Shown here in pieces: positions 51,565 to 60,545 of a stretch of DNA of 64,000 bases (position 1 is the first letter of the stretch; each line of letters starts with the position of its first letter). Below the pieces are notes generated by a model. It was not told the DNA's origin. It saw only the letters and a program-made list of their open reading frames with translations, and ran no database searches. Location: assembly GCA_902628815.1 (NCBI GenBank), contig CACOOK010000002.1, forward strand, positions 1 through 64,000. Reading direction: 5' to 3'. The position numbers and the translations under genes are program-made. Source of the stretch: an uncultured Pelagibacteraceae bacterium. Lineage in GTDB: Bacteria; Pseudomonadota; Alphaproteobacteria; Pelagibacterales; Pelagibacteraceae.

Positions 51565-51590
51565 TTACTAGGGGCGAAAGCCCCTAGTAA
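51565..51590 (+). terminator. Strong ugpB-ugpA intercistronic hairpin
   Basis: TTACTAGGGGC (51565-51575), GAAA tetraloop, GCCCCTAGTAA (51580-51590): perfect 11 bp stem, 12 bases after ugpB and 15 before ugpA. No T run follows, so it probably protects the 3' end of ugpB mRNA or partly stops transcription, giving more binding protein than permease. Confidence 0.8.
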
Positions 51591-51605
51591 CATTCTTAAG
51601 ATCAA

Positions 51606-52487
51606 ATGGAAAAAAGAGTTTTTTTTAAAGGCTGGTGGTTACCAGCGCTACTAGTTGCACCTCAACTACTGATTTCTTTTGTTTTCTTTTTTTATCCTTC
51701 AGGCCAAGCAATTTGGAACTCTTTATTTTTACCAGATCCATTTGGATTAAAAACAGAATTTGTAGGTTTAGATAATTTTAGATTTTTATTATCTGACCCT
51801 TATTATTTAGCAAGTTTTAAAACTACTGTAATTTTTTCCACAGCAGTATCAGTTTCATCTATGGCTTTAGGTTTATACTTAGCTGCTTTAGCAGATCGAT
51901 TAATTAAAGGCGCAGGAGTTTATCAAACATTATTAATTTGGCCTTATGCTATAGCACCAGCTATTGCAGGTGTTCTATGGTTATTTATGTTCAATGGAAA
52001 CATTGGTTTAGCTTCTTATTATCTTAAAGCTTTAGGTTATGAATGGAATCATACTTTAAAAGGTGATCAAGCAATGTTTCTTGTTATCTTAGCTTCATCT
52101 TGGGGAAGAATAAGCTATAACTTTTTATTTTTTTTAGCAGGACTACAAGCTATTCCAAAATCAATTATTGAGGCAGCAGCAATAGATGGCGCTAGTTTTT
52201 GGAAAAGATTTGGTACAATTGTAATACCTCTGCTTTCACCAATTACATTCTTTTTATTAGTAGTAAATATTGTCTATGCTTTCTTTGATACCTTTGGAGT
52301 AATACACACAATTACTTCAGGAGGACCTGAACAATCGACCACTATACTTGTATATAAAGTATTTTCTGATGGCTTTGTGAGTCAAGACTTAGGATCAAGC
52401 GCAGCTCAATCCGTAATCCTACTAGTTTTAGTGGGAATTTTAACCGTCATTCAATTTAAATATATAGAGAGAAAGGTTCATTATTAA
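51606..52487 (+). CDS. ugpA: Glycerol-3-phosphate ABC transporter permease UgpA
   Basis: 293 residues with six membrane helices. The EAA loop reads IEAAAIDGASFWKRFGTIVIP (in part), the ATPase contact. Begins in a short N-terminal lead then LLVAPQLLISFVFFFYPSG helix. Works with UgpE, UgpB and UgpC. It ends one base into ugpE. Confidence 0.93.
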   Translation: MEKRVFFKGWWLPALLVAPQLLISFVFFFYPSGQAIWNSLFLPDPFGLKTEFVGLDNFRFLLSDPYYLASFKTTVIFSTAVSVSSMALGLYLAALADRLIKGAGVYQTLLIWPYAIAPAIAGVLWLFMFNGNIGLASYYLKALGYEWNHTLKGDQAMFLVILASSWGRISYNFLFFLAGLQAIPKSIIEAAAIDGASFWKRFGTIVIPLLSPITFFLLVVNIVYAFFDTFGVIHTITSGGPEQSTTILVYKVFSDGFVSQDLGSSAAQSVILLVLVGILTVIQFKYIERKVHY

Positions 52488-53341
52488 TGGTTGAGAAAAA
52501 GAGATCAGGATATTGGTTAACACACTTTGGATTAATTCTAGGAGTGTTATTCATTTTCTTTCCAGTTTGGTTAACTTTTGTTGCATCAACAGTTACGCAA
52601 GACGCAATAATACAACCACCATTACCGATAATACCTGGTGGAGAATTCTTTGAAAATTATGCAAACGCTTTGTTTAGGGGAGCTCCTGAGGGTTATGGAG
52701 CTAGAGTTCCTGTTATGCAAATGATGATTAATTCAGCAATTATGGCTATAGGAATTACTGTTGGAAAAATTGTAATTTCTTTATTATCAGCTTTTGCGTT
52801 TGTGTATTTTAGATTTCCATTTAGAAATTTATGTTTTTGGTTAATCTTTATTACTCTAATGCTTCCAGTAGAAGTAAGAATAGTTCCTACTTATGAAGTT
52901 GTTGCCAATTTAAATTTATTAAACTCTTACACAGGATTAATCTTTCCATTAATTGCATCAGCAACGGCAACTTTTTTATTTAGGCAATTTTTTATGACTA
53001 TTCCAGATGAGATGGTTGAAGCAGCTAGAATGGATGGATGCAGCCCTATGCGTTTTTTTATAGATATATTAGTACCCATAAGCAAAACCAACATAGCAGC
53101 TCTATTTGTAATCTTATTTATTTTTGGTTGGAACCAATATTTATGGCCACTCTTAATGACAACCGATCCGGACATGCAAACTATTGTAATGGCAATAGAC
53201 TCAATGATACCAACAGGAGATGACTTTGCTCATTGGCCAACGATTATGGCAACAGCAATGCTGGCTATGGTGCCTCCAGTAATAATAGTAGTAAGTATGC
53301 AAAAGTTTTTTGTCAAAGGATTATTAGAAAGCGATAAATAA
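52487..53341 (+). CDS. ugpE: Glycerol-3-phosphate ABC transporter permease UgpE
   Basis: 284 residues, six helices, EAA loop MVEAARMDGCSPMRFFIDILVP (in part). Pairs with UgpA in the membrane. Overlaps ugpA by 1 and ugpC by 1 base. The TAATG-type junctions indicate coupled translation. Confidence 0.93.
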   Translation: MVEKKRSGYWLTHFGLILGVLFIFFPVWLTFVASTVTQDAIIQPPLPIIPGGEFFENYANALFRGAPEGYGARVPVMQMMINSAIMAIGITVGKIVISLLSAFAFVYFRFPFRNLCFWLIFITLMLPVEVRIVPTYEVVANLNLLNSYTGLIFPLIASATATFLFRQFFMTIPDEMVEAARMDGCSPMRFFIDILVPISKTNIAALFVILFIFGWNQYLWPLLMTTDPDMQTIVMAIDSMIPTGDDFAHWPTIMATAMLAMVPPVIIVVSMQKFFVKGLLESDK

Positions 53342-54396
53342 TGTCTCAAATTAGTTTACAAAATTTAAAAAAATCTTTCGGAAAAACTCAGGTTATCCAT
53401 GATCTAAGTATTGATGTGAAAGATGGTGAGCTAATTGTAATTGTAGGTCCTTCGGGATGTGGAAAATCAACTTTGTTAAGAATGGTTGCTGGTCTCGAGG
53501 ACGCTAATGAAGGAAATATTTTAATCGACAATAAAAAAGTAAATGAGCTTGAACCAATGGAACGAAATATTGCTATGGTGTTCCAAAATTATGCTCTTTA
53601 CCCTCACATGTCTGTATTTGATAATATGGCTTATGGTTTAAAAATTGCAAAAATTCCTAAAGAGGAAATTGAAACTAGGGTTCAAAAAGCTGCTGAAATT
53701 TTAGAGCTTGGAGAATTATTAGAGAGAAAACCTAATCAACTCTCAGGCGGACAACGACAAAGAGTTGCGATGGGAAGAGCAATTGTAAGAAATCCAGTAG
53801 CTTTTTTATTTGATGAACCTTTATCAAATTTAGATGCAAAATTGAGAGTTCAAATGAGATTAGAGATTAAAAAACTACAAACTCAATTAAAAACTACTTC
53901 TCTTTATGTTACTCATGATCAAGTTGAAGCTATGACGTTAGCTGATCGTATGATTGTAATGAACGAAGGCAATGTCGAACATATTGGAACGCCTTTAGAA
54001 GTTTATACAAAACCTAGAACTTTATTCACAGCTCAATTTATTGGAAGTCCTGCAATGAATATTTTAAAAGGTAATTGTCAAAATGATAAAGTGATTTTTG
54101 CTAATAAAGCTTCACTTTCGATAAATTCAAAATTTAACGGACCAGTTAATATAGGCATGCGACCTGAAGATTTTGAATTAGATGAAAATGGTCCAATCAA
54201 GTTAAAAGTTGAACTTGTAGAACTGATTGGAGCTAATACACTTATTCATGGTAAACTTGAAAATAGTAATGAAATTTTAGTTGCAAGTATCTCAGGTGTT
54301 GTTAAAGAGGACACTATTGGAAAAAATATAAATCTTTCCATTCAAAATGACAAACTACACTTGTTTGATACTAATACTGATTTGAGGATTAATTGA
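53341..54396 (+). CDS. ugpC: Glycerol-3-phosphate ABC transporter ATPase UgpC
   Basis: 351 residues. Walker A GPSGCGKST, Q-loop MVFQNYALYPHM, signature LSGGQRQRVAMGRAI, Walker B FLFDEPLSNLD, switch His in VTHDQVEAM, and a C-terminal MOI/TOBE domain (IGMRPEDFEL) typical of MalK/UgpC. Hydrolyses ATP for import of glycerol-3-phosphate. Overlaps ugpQ by 4 bases (TTGA). Confidence 0.95.
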   Translation: MSQISLQNLKKSFGKTQVIHDLSIDVKDGELIVIVGPSGCGKSTLLRMVAGLEDANEGNILIDNKKVNELEPMERNIAMVFQNYALYPHMSVFDNMAYGLKIAKIPKEEIETRVQKAAEILELGELLERKPNQLSGGQRQRVAMGRAIVRNPVAFLFDEPLSNLDAKLRVQMRLEIKKLQTQLKTTSLYVTHDQVEAMTLADRMIVMNEGNVEHIGTPLEVYTKPRTLFTAQFIGSPAMNILKGNCQNDKVIFANKASLSINSKFNGPVNIGMRPEDFELDENGPIKLKVELVELIGANTLIHGKLENSNEILVASISGVVKEDTIGKNINLSIQNDKLHLFDTNTDLRIN

Positions 54397-55325
54397 TCAA
54401 TCCATTTTTAACGAAACCTAACTACATAAGAATTTACGGTCATAGGGGAGCTAGAGGTGATATTGTTGAAAACTCAATCTCTGGATTTAAATATACTTTT
54501 GATCTTGGTATTAAAGCTATTGAGTTCGATGTAGTAATTTCAAAAGATAATATTCCAATAATATTTCATGATTACAGATTAAATCCTGATTTAGTTAAAG
54601 ATGCTTCAGGAAACTGGATCACAGATAAAAGTATGAAATTAGTAGAACTTACTTATGAGCAAATTAGTAAGTATAGTATTGGAAGCATAAAACCCGAAAC
54701 GAAGTACGCAAAAAGATTTAAGAATCAAAAACCTATCACAGGAGAAAAAATACCAAAATTAACTGATTTTTTTAAATTAGTTACCCAAGAGAAATATAAA
54801 GACGTATTTTTAAATCTAGAAATCAAATCAACTCCAAAGCAAGAAAGAGTAACACCAGATCCAGAGAAAATGGTTTCTTTGATCCTTAAAGATATTAAAG
54901 ATTTTAAACTCGAGGATAGAACTTTAATCACTTCTTATGATTTTAGAATTTTGTATGCACTTAAAAAACAAAACCCAAATATCCTAAGAGGATTTATTAC
55001 CTTACAACAAGGTCTTTCAATAACTAAAAAAAATATTTATGAGAACTCTCCATGGATGGTTAAAAATTATCCTTTGGAGGAGTTATTTTTGCTACCAAAC
55101 ATTATTAAATCATTAGAGGGACACGTATGGAGTGTTTTCTACCGTGATGTGACTAAACAAAATGTTGAATTGGCTCATAAACATGGTCTAGCTACTTGTG
55201 TTTGGACAGTTAATAGAGAAAAAGATATCGTTAGAATGATCGAGTACGGGGTTGATGGAATTATCACCGACTATCCAAAAAAAGTTCAAGAAATTTGCAA
55301 ATCTAAAAATATCTCCTGGTTTTAG
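54393..55325 (+). CDS. ugpQ: Glycerophosphodiester phosphodiesterase UgpQ
   Basis: 310-residue GDPD TIM barrel. Active-site pieces: YGHRGARGDIVENSISGF (His and Glu), VISKDNIPIIFHDYRLNPD (second His), LNLEIKST (Glu) and GIITDYP at the end. Hydrolyses imported glycerophosphodiesters to glycerol-3-phosphate and an alcohol, so phosphate can be taken from lipid headgroups. Last gene of ugpBAECQ. Confidence 0.94.
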   Translation: MINPFLTKPNYIRIYGHRGARGDIVENSISGFKYTFDLGIKAIEFDVVISKDNIPIIFHDYRLNPDLVKDASGNWITDKSMKLVELTYEQISKYSIGSIKPETKYAKRFKNQKPITGEKIPKLTDFFKLVTQEKYKDVFLNLEIKSTPKQERVTPDPEKMVSLILKDIKDFKLEDRTLITSYDFRILYALKKQNPNILRGFITLQQGLSITKKNIYENSPWMVKNYPLEELFLLPNIIKSLEGHVWSVFYRDVTKQNVELAHKHGLATCVWTVNREKDIVRMIEYGVDGIITDYPKKVQEICKSKNISWF

Positions 55326-55397
55326 GTACGCTGCTACAAATTCACATACTTACTAATCTAGTTTTAAACCTCTTAAAATTTCAGGTATAATTTAAAG

Positions 55398-55634
55398 ATG
55401 ACATTATTATTTTTATCTTTAGCAGGTATCATTGCTATCATTGTTATTCTTGTATCGGCTAAATTTATTAAAGCAGGGTTTGATGCTAGAGGTGAGGTTA
55501 AAGAAGAACAAAGAAAAGAGAAACTCAAGCAAGAGGATGAAGATATTTTAGATGAATTAAAAAGAAAAGATTTGTCCGAAAAAGATTTGAAAGACTTATA
55601 CGATAAAATTCAAGATAAAAACAAAGATAACTAA
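55398..55634 (+). CDS. Single-helix membrane protein with charged tail
   Basis: 78 residues: one N-terminal membrane helix (about 3-25) and a highly charged coil (EEQRKEKLKQEDEDILDELKRK in part). TATAAT (55386-55391) is 6 bases before ATG, consistent with a leaderless transcript. No family recognised; it may be a small cell-envelope or assembly factor. Its end overlaps the convergent PiT-like gene by 4 bases. Confidence 0.55.
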   Translation: MTLLFLSLAGIIAIIVILVSAKFIKAGFDARGEVKEEQRKEKLKQEDEDILDELKRKDLSEKDLKDLYDKIQDKNKDN

Positions 55635-56599
55635 AATAGTTCTCGTGGAATAATGAAATAGTGAATCACTAGAACTATTGCCACTGAAACACTTAAACCA
55701 AAAAACATTTTTACAAAATCCTTACCAATTAATGGGAACACATATTTGAATTTATATTCTTTGTTCATTGTTGAAATAGCAAGCTCCCTTCCACACAATA
55801 AACCTACAAACACCCATGTTGTCGACATTGGTAAATCATTTAACTCTTTAAAATAGTACAAAACTGCTGCATAGATTACATTTATAATTGTTGCTGATCT
55901 TGCGTATCTAGTTCCAGTTTTTTCTAATACAACTTTTTGAATTGGCCCTCCGTGAATATAAAAGATATAAAATAGTAAGGATGTAAAATACGCCATAACA
56001 ATTAATAACAATGTTAGATCCAACTGCCTTGGTAGAAATACCGCAATATTAGCAACGTCGTGAGATAACCAAACCCACCATAACCATCCAGACGTTACCC
56101 AAACTGAATTACGCCAAAAAGAAATCCACTTATCTCCTTTTACCTCATCGAGTTTTTCATTGATAAATTTGGAAACTACAATCCAGCATAGGTAGGCAAC
56201 TGTGGCTGCAATACCGTAGCCAACAATACTTTTTACAAGCATTTTTTCCAAAACAATTGTTGAAGCAAATGCAGACAGAACTAAAAAAGTAGTCGAAACT
56301 GGAATACCAATTCTTGTTAATAATAAAAGAATAGCTGGCGCAACAGCGTGGTACCACTGAATTTCTTGATATGGAATTCTCGTTAATCTGCCATAAGAAA
56401 TATCTCCATCATAATTATACCATCCCCAAGCTAGGGCAAAAATCATAACTAATGAAGCTGATCCAGCTAGAATATACCAAGCAAACCATTTTTTCTTAGA
56501 TGCAATAAATGTCCCTAAAGTTTGTATAGAGTCATTTGCTATTACACTGTAACCAGCAAGACCGAAACCAATTATTGTATATACTAAATTTATATCCAT
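55631..56599 (-). CDS. PiT-like permease family protein
   Basis: About 322 residues with some nine hydrophobic segments. Two short repeats recall the PiT phosphate transporter signature GANDVANAFGT: IANDSIQTLGTF near residues 22-33 and SHDVANIAVFLP in the second half. The hydrophilic middle loop of PiT is short here. It may carry phosphate or another anion by ion coupling. ATG 56599 preferred over GTG 56611 because AAGG lies just before. Its place next to the ugp operon fits a phosphorus theme. Confidence 0.6.
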   Translation of the reverse strand: MDINLVYTIIGFGLAGYSVIANDSIQTLGTFIASKKKWFAWYILAGSASLVMIFALAWGWYNYDGDISYGRLTRIPYQEIQWYHAVAPAILLLLTRIGIPVSTTFLVLSAFASTIVLEKMLVKSIVGYGIAATVAYLCWIVVSKFINEKLDEVKGDKWISFWRNSVWVTSGWLWWVWLSHDVANIAVFLPRQLDLTLLLIVMAYFTSLLFYIFYIHGGPIQKVVLEKTGTRYARSATIINVIYAAVLYYFKELNDLPMSTTWVFVGLLCGRELAISTMNKEYKFKYVFPLIGKDFVKMFFGLSVSVAIVLVIHYFIIPRELF

Positions 56600-56779
56600 A
56601 AAATTATTCACCTTATAACTTTCTAAAAAATTTTGTCTACTGGATAAATTTATTTACTTTTTTTTGATTTGGGCCTTTGATCTTTTATAAAAATTTTTTT
56701 TTAAAAATCAAATTTTAAATATTTCATCAACAAATAATCTTATATAATTAAATTTCACGGCTTATTTTCACGGGGTTAT

Positions 56780-57007
56780 TTAATGAAATATAATTTGATA
56801 AAACCCTATTAAAAATAAAGGAATTTGTAATCCGAAGTTTGTAAGAATAGCTTTATCTTTTGAGAGAAAACCAGCAATAGTCCAGCCTACAACTCCTGCG
56901 CCATGGAACATTATATTTACTGGATAAATATTTAAGTTAGTTAACAGTATTCCCGTTAAGACTAAAAAAGTGCTTAACCACTTAAGGTATTTTTTAATAA
57001 ATTCCAT
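56780..57007 (-). CDS. Small membrane protein of unknown function
   Basis: 75 residues with up to three hydrophobic segments (about 10-27, 34-48 and 56-73): WLSTFLVLTGILLTNL, FHGAGVVGWTIAGF, FGLQIPLFLIGFY. No family recognised with confidence; SWEET/PnuC-like half transporters have similar looks but are longer. It follows gcrA by 11 bases on the same strand. The 180-base AT-rich gap between this gene and the PiT-like gene shows no further ORF. Confidence 0.55.
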   Translation of the reverse strand: MEFIKKYLKWLSTFLVLTGILLTNLNIYPVNIMFHGAGVVGWTIAGFLSKDKAILTNFGLQIPLFLIGFYQIIFH

Positions 57008-57018
57008 TTGTGTTTGAA

Positions 57019-57510
57019 TTACCCTGAAGCCTTAACTTTTTTCTCAATAAACTCCGGTATCTCATCACCAAGATCATCGTCTTTTTGATTTTTAGGTTGA
57101 AAGGCATACAAAACATGAAGTTTGCAATAAGGGAAATCTCCTTCAGGCTTTCTACCACAAAAATAGAATTTCTCCTCATTAGGATGACCTATAGGCCACT
57201 TGCAAGTTTCATCTGTAAGTTCTTCTAGAGATTTAGGGTTTTCTGGCTCGAAGTTTTTATCTAATAATATTGATTGAAATTTAGCTTTTCTCGATGTTGG
57301 CGCCGGTCCTCTTCTAATCTGCTTGTTATCATTAGTTCTAGGTGAATTAGACTGTTTGGAAGGGGCTCTAGCCTCTAAATTTAACCTATGAGCTTTTCCA
57401 ATTACTGCGTTTCTAGTGGTGTCACCCAATGCTTCGGCAATCTGACTTGCAGTATGCCCTTTAGACCAGAGTTCTTTTAATTTAGCGACTTTTTCTTCTG
57501 TCCAACTCAT
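57019..57510 (-). CDS. gcrA: GcrA cell cycle regulator
   Basis: 163 residues with the DNA-binding helix-turn-helix at the N-terminus, SWTEEKVAKLKELWSKG and SQIAEALGDTTRNAVIGKAHRL (in part), the GcrA hallmark, plus a C-terminal Cys-rich region TCKWPIGHP...FCGRKPEGDFPYCKLH that may bind zinc. GcrA is a sigma-70 cofactor that reads GANTC methylation by CcrM in alphaproteobacteria. Its presence implies cell-cycle control in a streamlined cell. Confidence 0.95.
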   Translation of the reverse strand: MSWTEEKVAKLKELWSKGHTASQIAEALGDTTRNAVIGKAHRLNLEARAPSKQSNSPRTNDNKQIRRGPAPTSRKAKFQSILLDKNFEPENPKSLEELTDETCKWPIGHPNEEKFYFCGRKPEGDFPYCKLHVLYAFQPKNQKDDDLGDEIPEFIEKKVKASG

Positions 57511-57646
57511 AGTATATAATTACAATATTTAGTAATTATTAAAAACTTAGGGCATTATATTGTGGTTTAAAACATTAAAACGCATCAAAGCTGTGAGTAG
57601 ATTTAGTTTTGCACAGTTTTTTTAATAACAGGTTATAAGACTATCA

Positions 57647-58459
57647 ATGGTTGAAATTTCGAAAAAATATAAAATTGGAAAAAGAAGATTTGGATTTGTT
57701 AATTGGTATGGAGCATGGACTTTATATAAAAAAGAAGTACTTAGATTTTTAATTGTATGGATACAAACTATCTTTTCTCCACTAATTTCATCTTTACTCT
57801 TTTTACTTGTTTTGTCTTTGGCAATCGGAGCTGATAGAGGTGACATTCTTGGAGTGCCCTTTATAATTTTTTTAGCGCCGGGGTTGATTTCAATGCAAGT
57901 AATTCAACAATCCTTTTCACATTCTTCTTCATCTTTTATGATAAAGAAAATTGATGGTACTATCGTTGATTTATTGTTCGCACCTTTATCCCCTGGAGAA
58001 GTCACTTTCTCAATTTCTATCGCAGCAGTAACAAGAAGCGTAATAATTGGAATAGTTTCAATTATTGTATTTAAATTAATTATAGATATTGAAATCAAAA
58101 ATTATTTAACTCTTACAGCATTCACCTTGCTTTCATCTTTTATTTTAGGAAACATAGGAATAATTGCTGGGTTATGGGCTGAAAAATTTGATCATATGGC
58201 AACAGTGACTAATTTCGTAATAATCCCTTTATCTTTTCTATCAGGCACGTTCTATTCAATAGAAAGACTACCTGATTTTCTGCAAGCAATAAGTAAAGTC
58301 AATCCATTTTTTTATATGATTGATGGTTTTAGATATAGTTTTATTGGTACTTCAGATGGTTCAATTTCTATTGGCTTAATATATTTGACTGCATTAAGTT
58401 TTGTGAGCTGGCTTGTTTGTTATTTATTGTATAAAAAAGGGTATAAAATAAAATCATGA
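57647..58459 (+). CDS. ABC-2 type transporter permease
   Basis: 270 residues with six membrane helices and the ABC-2 pattern: an N-terminal amphipathic helix, GVPFIIFLAPGLISMQVI, the SFSHSSSSFMIKKIDGTIVDLLFAPLSPGEV segment (in part), and FLSGTFYSIERLPDFLQAISKVNPFFYMIDGFRY (in part). Exports polysaccharides, lipids or drugs with an ATPase. No ATPase gene is adjacent, so the partner must be elsewhere. Overlaps argD by 4 bases. Confidence 0.82.
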   Translation: MVEISKKYKIGKRRFGFVNWYGAWTLYKKEVLRFLIVWIQTIFSPLISSLLFLLVLSLAIGADRGDILGVPFIIFLAPGLISMQVIQQSFSHSSSSFMIKKIDGTIVDLLFAPLSPGEVTFSISIAAVTRSVIIGIVSIIVFKLIIDIEIKNYLTLTAFTLLSSFILGNIGIIAGLWAEKFDHMATVTNFVIIPLSFLSGTFYSIERLPDFLQAISKVNPFFYMIDGFRYSFIGTSDGSISIGLIYLTALSFVSWLVCYLLYKKGYKIKS

Positions 58460-59622
58460 GCAAAATTTTAAATACTTACAATAGAAAAAAGATTTCCTTT
58501 TTGAAAGGTAAAGGGAGTTTTTTGTATGCAACAAACGGTAAAAAGTATTTAGATTTTGTTCAAGGTATAGCTGTAAACTGTCTTGGCCATGCTAATAACT
58601 ATTTAAATAGATCTATTAGTAAACAATCTAAAAAATTATGGCACGTTTCTAATGTTTTTACTATTCCAGAACAAGAGAGATTAGCAAAAAGATTAGCACA
58701 AAAAACTTTTGCTGATTATGTGACTTTCCAAAATTCTGGTGCAGAGGCAACAGAGGCAGCTATTAAGTTTGCAAGAAGATACTTTTATTCAAAAGGTCAA
58801 CCAAGAAAAAATAGAGTTCTTTGTATCAACAATAGTTTTCATGGAAGAACTATTGCAGCTATTTTTGCCAGTAACAGTAAAAAAGCTATTGAGGGTTTTA
58901 AACCTAAAGTAGATGGTTTTGATCATTTTAATTTTGGTGATCACAAAGGTTTAGAAAAAGCTATTACTAGCAGAACCGCGGCTATAATGGTTGAAACAAT
59001 AATGGGAGAAGGGGGCATTAAAGTTATTCCAGATTTTTGTCTCAAGGGTTTAAGAAAACTATGCAATAAGAAAAAAATTTTATTAATTCTTGATGAAGTA
59101 CAATGCGGTATTGGAAGAAGTGGTAAATTTTTTGCTTTTGAATACGCAAAAATTAAACCTGATATTGTCCCAATAGCAAAAGGTATTGGCGGTGGTTTTC
59201 CTGTAGGAGCAGTTTTAGTTAACAAAAAGGTAGCCTCAGGCATGAAGCCGGGAACTCATGGATCAACATTTGGAGGAAACCCTTTAGCAATGAGTGCTGG
59301 AAACGCTGTAATGGATATTATGTTTAAAAAAGGTTTCTTAAATAATGTAAGCAAAAATGGAAAATATTTTATAAATCAACTCGATAAAATTAAAAATAAA
59401 TATCCTAAGATTATAAAAGAAGTTAGAGGTAAGGGATTACTTATAGGGCTTTGTCTTTATGTAAATCAAGCTAAATTTATTCAAAAACTTTTAGAAAATA
59501 ATTTGTTGACAGTAAGAGCAGCCGAAAATGTTGTCAGACTTTTGCCTCCTTTAAATGTAACAAAAAGCGAGATAAACTTAGGTTTAAAAATAATAGAGAA
59601 AGTTTGCAAAAAATTTAAATGA
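58456..59622 (+). CDS. argD: Acetylornithine aminotransferase
   Basis: PLP class III aminotransferase of 388 residues in arginine synthesis. Seen: LDFVQGIAVNCLGHAN, QNSGAEATEAAIKFAR, SFHGRTIAA, LDEVQCGIGRSGKFFAFE with the cofactor Asp, and the Schiff-base Lys in PIAKGIGGGFPVGA. Its start overlaps the permease gene and its end overlaps argF, so all three share a transcript. Confidence 0.95.
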   Translation: MSKILNTYNRKKISFLKGKGSFLYATNGKKYLDFVQGIAVNCLGHANNYLNRSISKQSKKLWHVSNVFTIPEQERLAKRLAQKTFADYVTFQNSGAEATEAAIKFARRYFYSKGQPRKNRVLCINNSFHGRTIAAIFASNSKKAIEGFKPKVDGFDHFNFGDHKGLEKAITSRTAAIMVETIMGEGGIKVIPDFCLKGLRKLCNKKKILLILDEVQCGIGRSGKFFAFEYAKIKPDIVPIAKGIGGGFPVGAVLVNKKVASGMKPGTHGSTFGGNPLAMSAGNAVMDIMFKKGFLNNVSKNGKYFINQLDKIKNKYPKIIKEVRGKGLLIGLCLYVNQAKFIQKLLENNLLTVRAAENVVRLLPPLNVTKSEINLGLKIIEKVCKKFK

Positions 59623-60545
59623 AAAACTTTATAAATATTTCTGACTGTTCTTCAGTAGAGCTTAGAGCAATAATTGAGGAAGCAAAAAAGAGAAAACAAA
59701 ATAGATCTGGATTAAATAAGTCTGCGCCAGATAAAGATAAACCTTTTGAAGGCAAGTCAATGGCCATGATTTTTGAGAGACCCTCCACTAGAACAAGAAT
59801 GTCGTTTGACATTGCTGTAAAGCAATTAGGTGGTTCATCAATTATTTTAAATCCTGATGGAATACATTACGGGAAGGGAGATGAAACTTTAAAAGATACG
59901 GCAAAAGTTTTATCTGAGTATGTAGATATCGTTATGATGAGAACTTCATCTCATAAAAACTTGGAGGAGTTTGGAGACCATTTAGATATCCCAATTATCA
60001 ATGGTCTTTCAGATGTTAGTCATCCATGTCAAATTATGTCTGATATTCTTACTTACGAGGAAAGCAATGGTCCTATCGAAGGTAAAACTATTTCTTGGAT
60101 AGGAGACGGTAATAATAATATGTCTAATTCTTTAATTGAAGCTGCAGGTAAATTCAATTTTAAACTCAAAATTGGTTGTCCAAAAAAATATTCTCCGAAT
60201 AAGAGCATATTAAAGCTAGCTAAAAAAGAAAAAGTAAAATTATCAATTACATCTAAACCTTTAGAAGCAGCTACAGGAGCAGATTGCGTAATGACGGATA
60301 AATGGGTTTCAATGAATGACAAAGTTAACAAAGCTGCTAAAAAGAAAGCACTAAAACCTTATCAAGTAAATATAAAATTAATGAGAAAAGCAAATTCAGA
60401 TGCTATTTTTATGCATTGTCTCCCAGTGGGCAGAGGAGAAGAGGTTACTAATGAAGTAATAGACGGAAAACAATCAGTGGTTTGGAGACAGGCTTTAAAT
60501 AGAGTCCATGCCCAAAAAAGTATTATAAAATGGTGTATCGATTAA
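59619..60545 (+). CDS. argF: Ornithine carbamoyltransferase
   Basis: Makes citrulline from ornithine and carbamoyl phosphate. 308 residues: STRTR carbamoyl-phosphate motif (ERPSTRTRMSFD), MMRTSSH, HPCQIMSD, WIGDGNNNMSNS and catalytic HCLPVGRGEEV. All ligands present. Ends 4 bases into the convergent cytochrome gene. Confidence 0.96.
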   Translation: MKNFINISDCSSVELRAIIEEAKKRKQNRSGLNKSAPDKDKPFEGKSMAMIFERPSTRTRMSFDIAVKQLGGSSIILNPDGIHYGKGDETLKDTAKVLSEYVDIVMMRTSSHKNLEEFGDHLDIPIINGLSDVSHPCQIMSDILTYEESNGPIEGKTISWIGDGNNNMSNSLIEAAGKFNFKLKIGCPKKYSPNKSILKLAKKEKVKLSITSKPLEAATGADCVMTDKWVSMNDKVNKAAKKKALKPYQVNIKLMRKANSDAIFMHCLPVGRGEEVTNEVIDGKQSVVWRQALNRVHAQKSIIKWCID

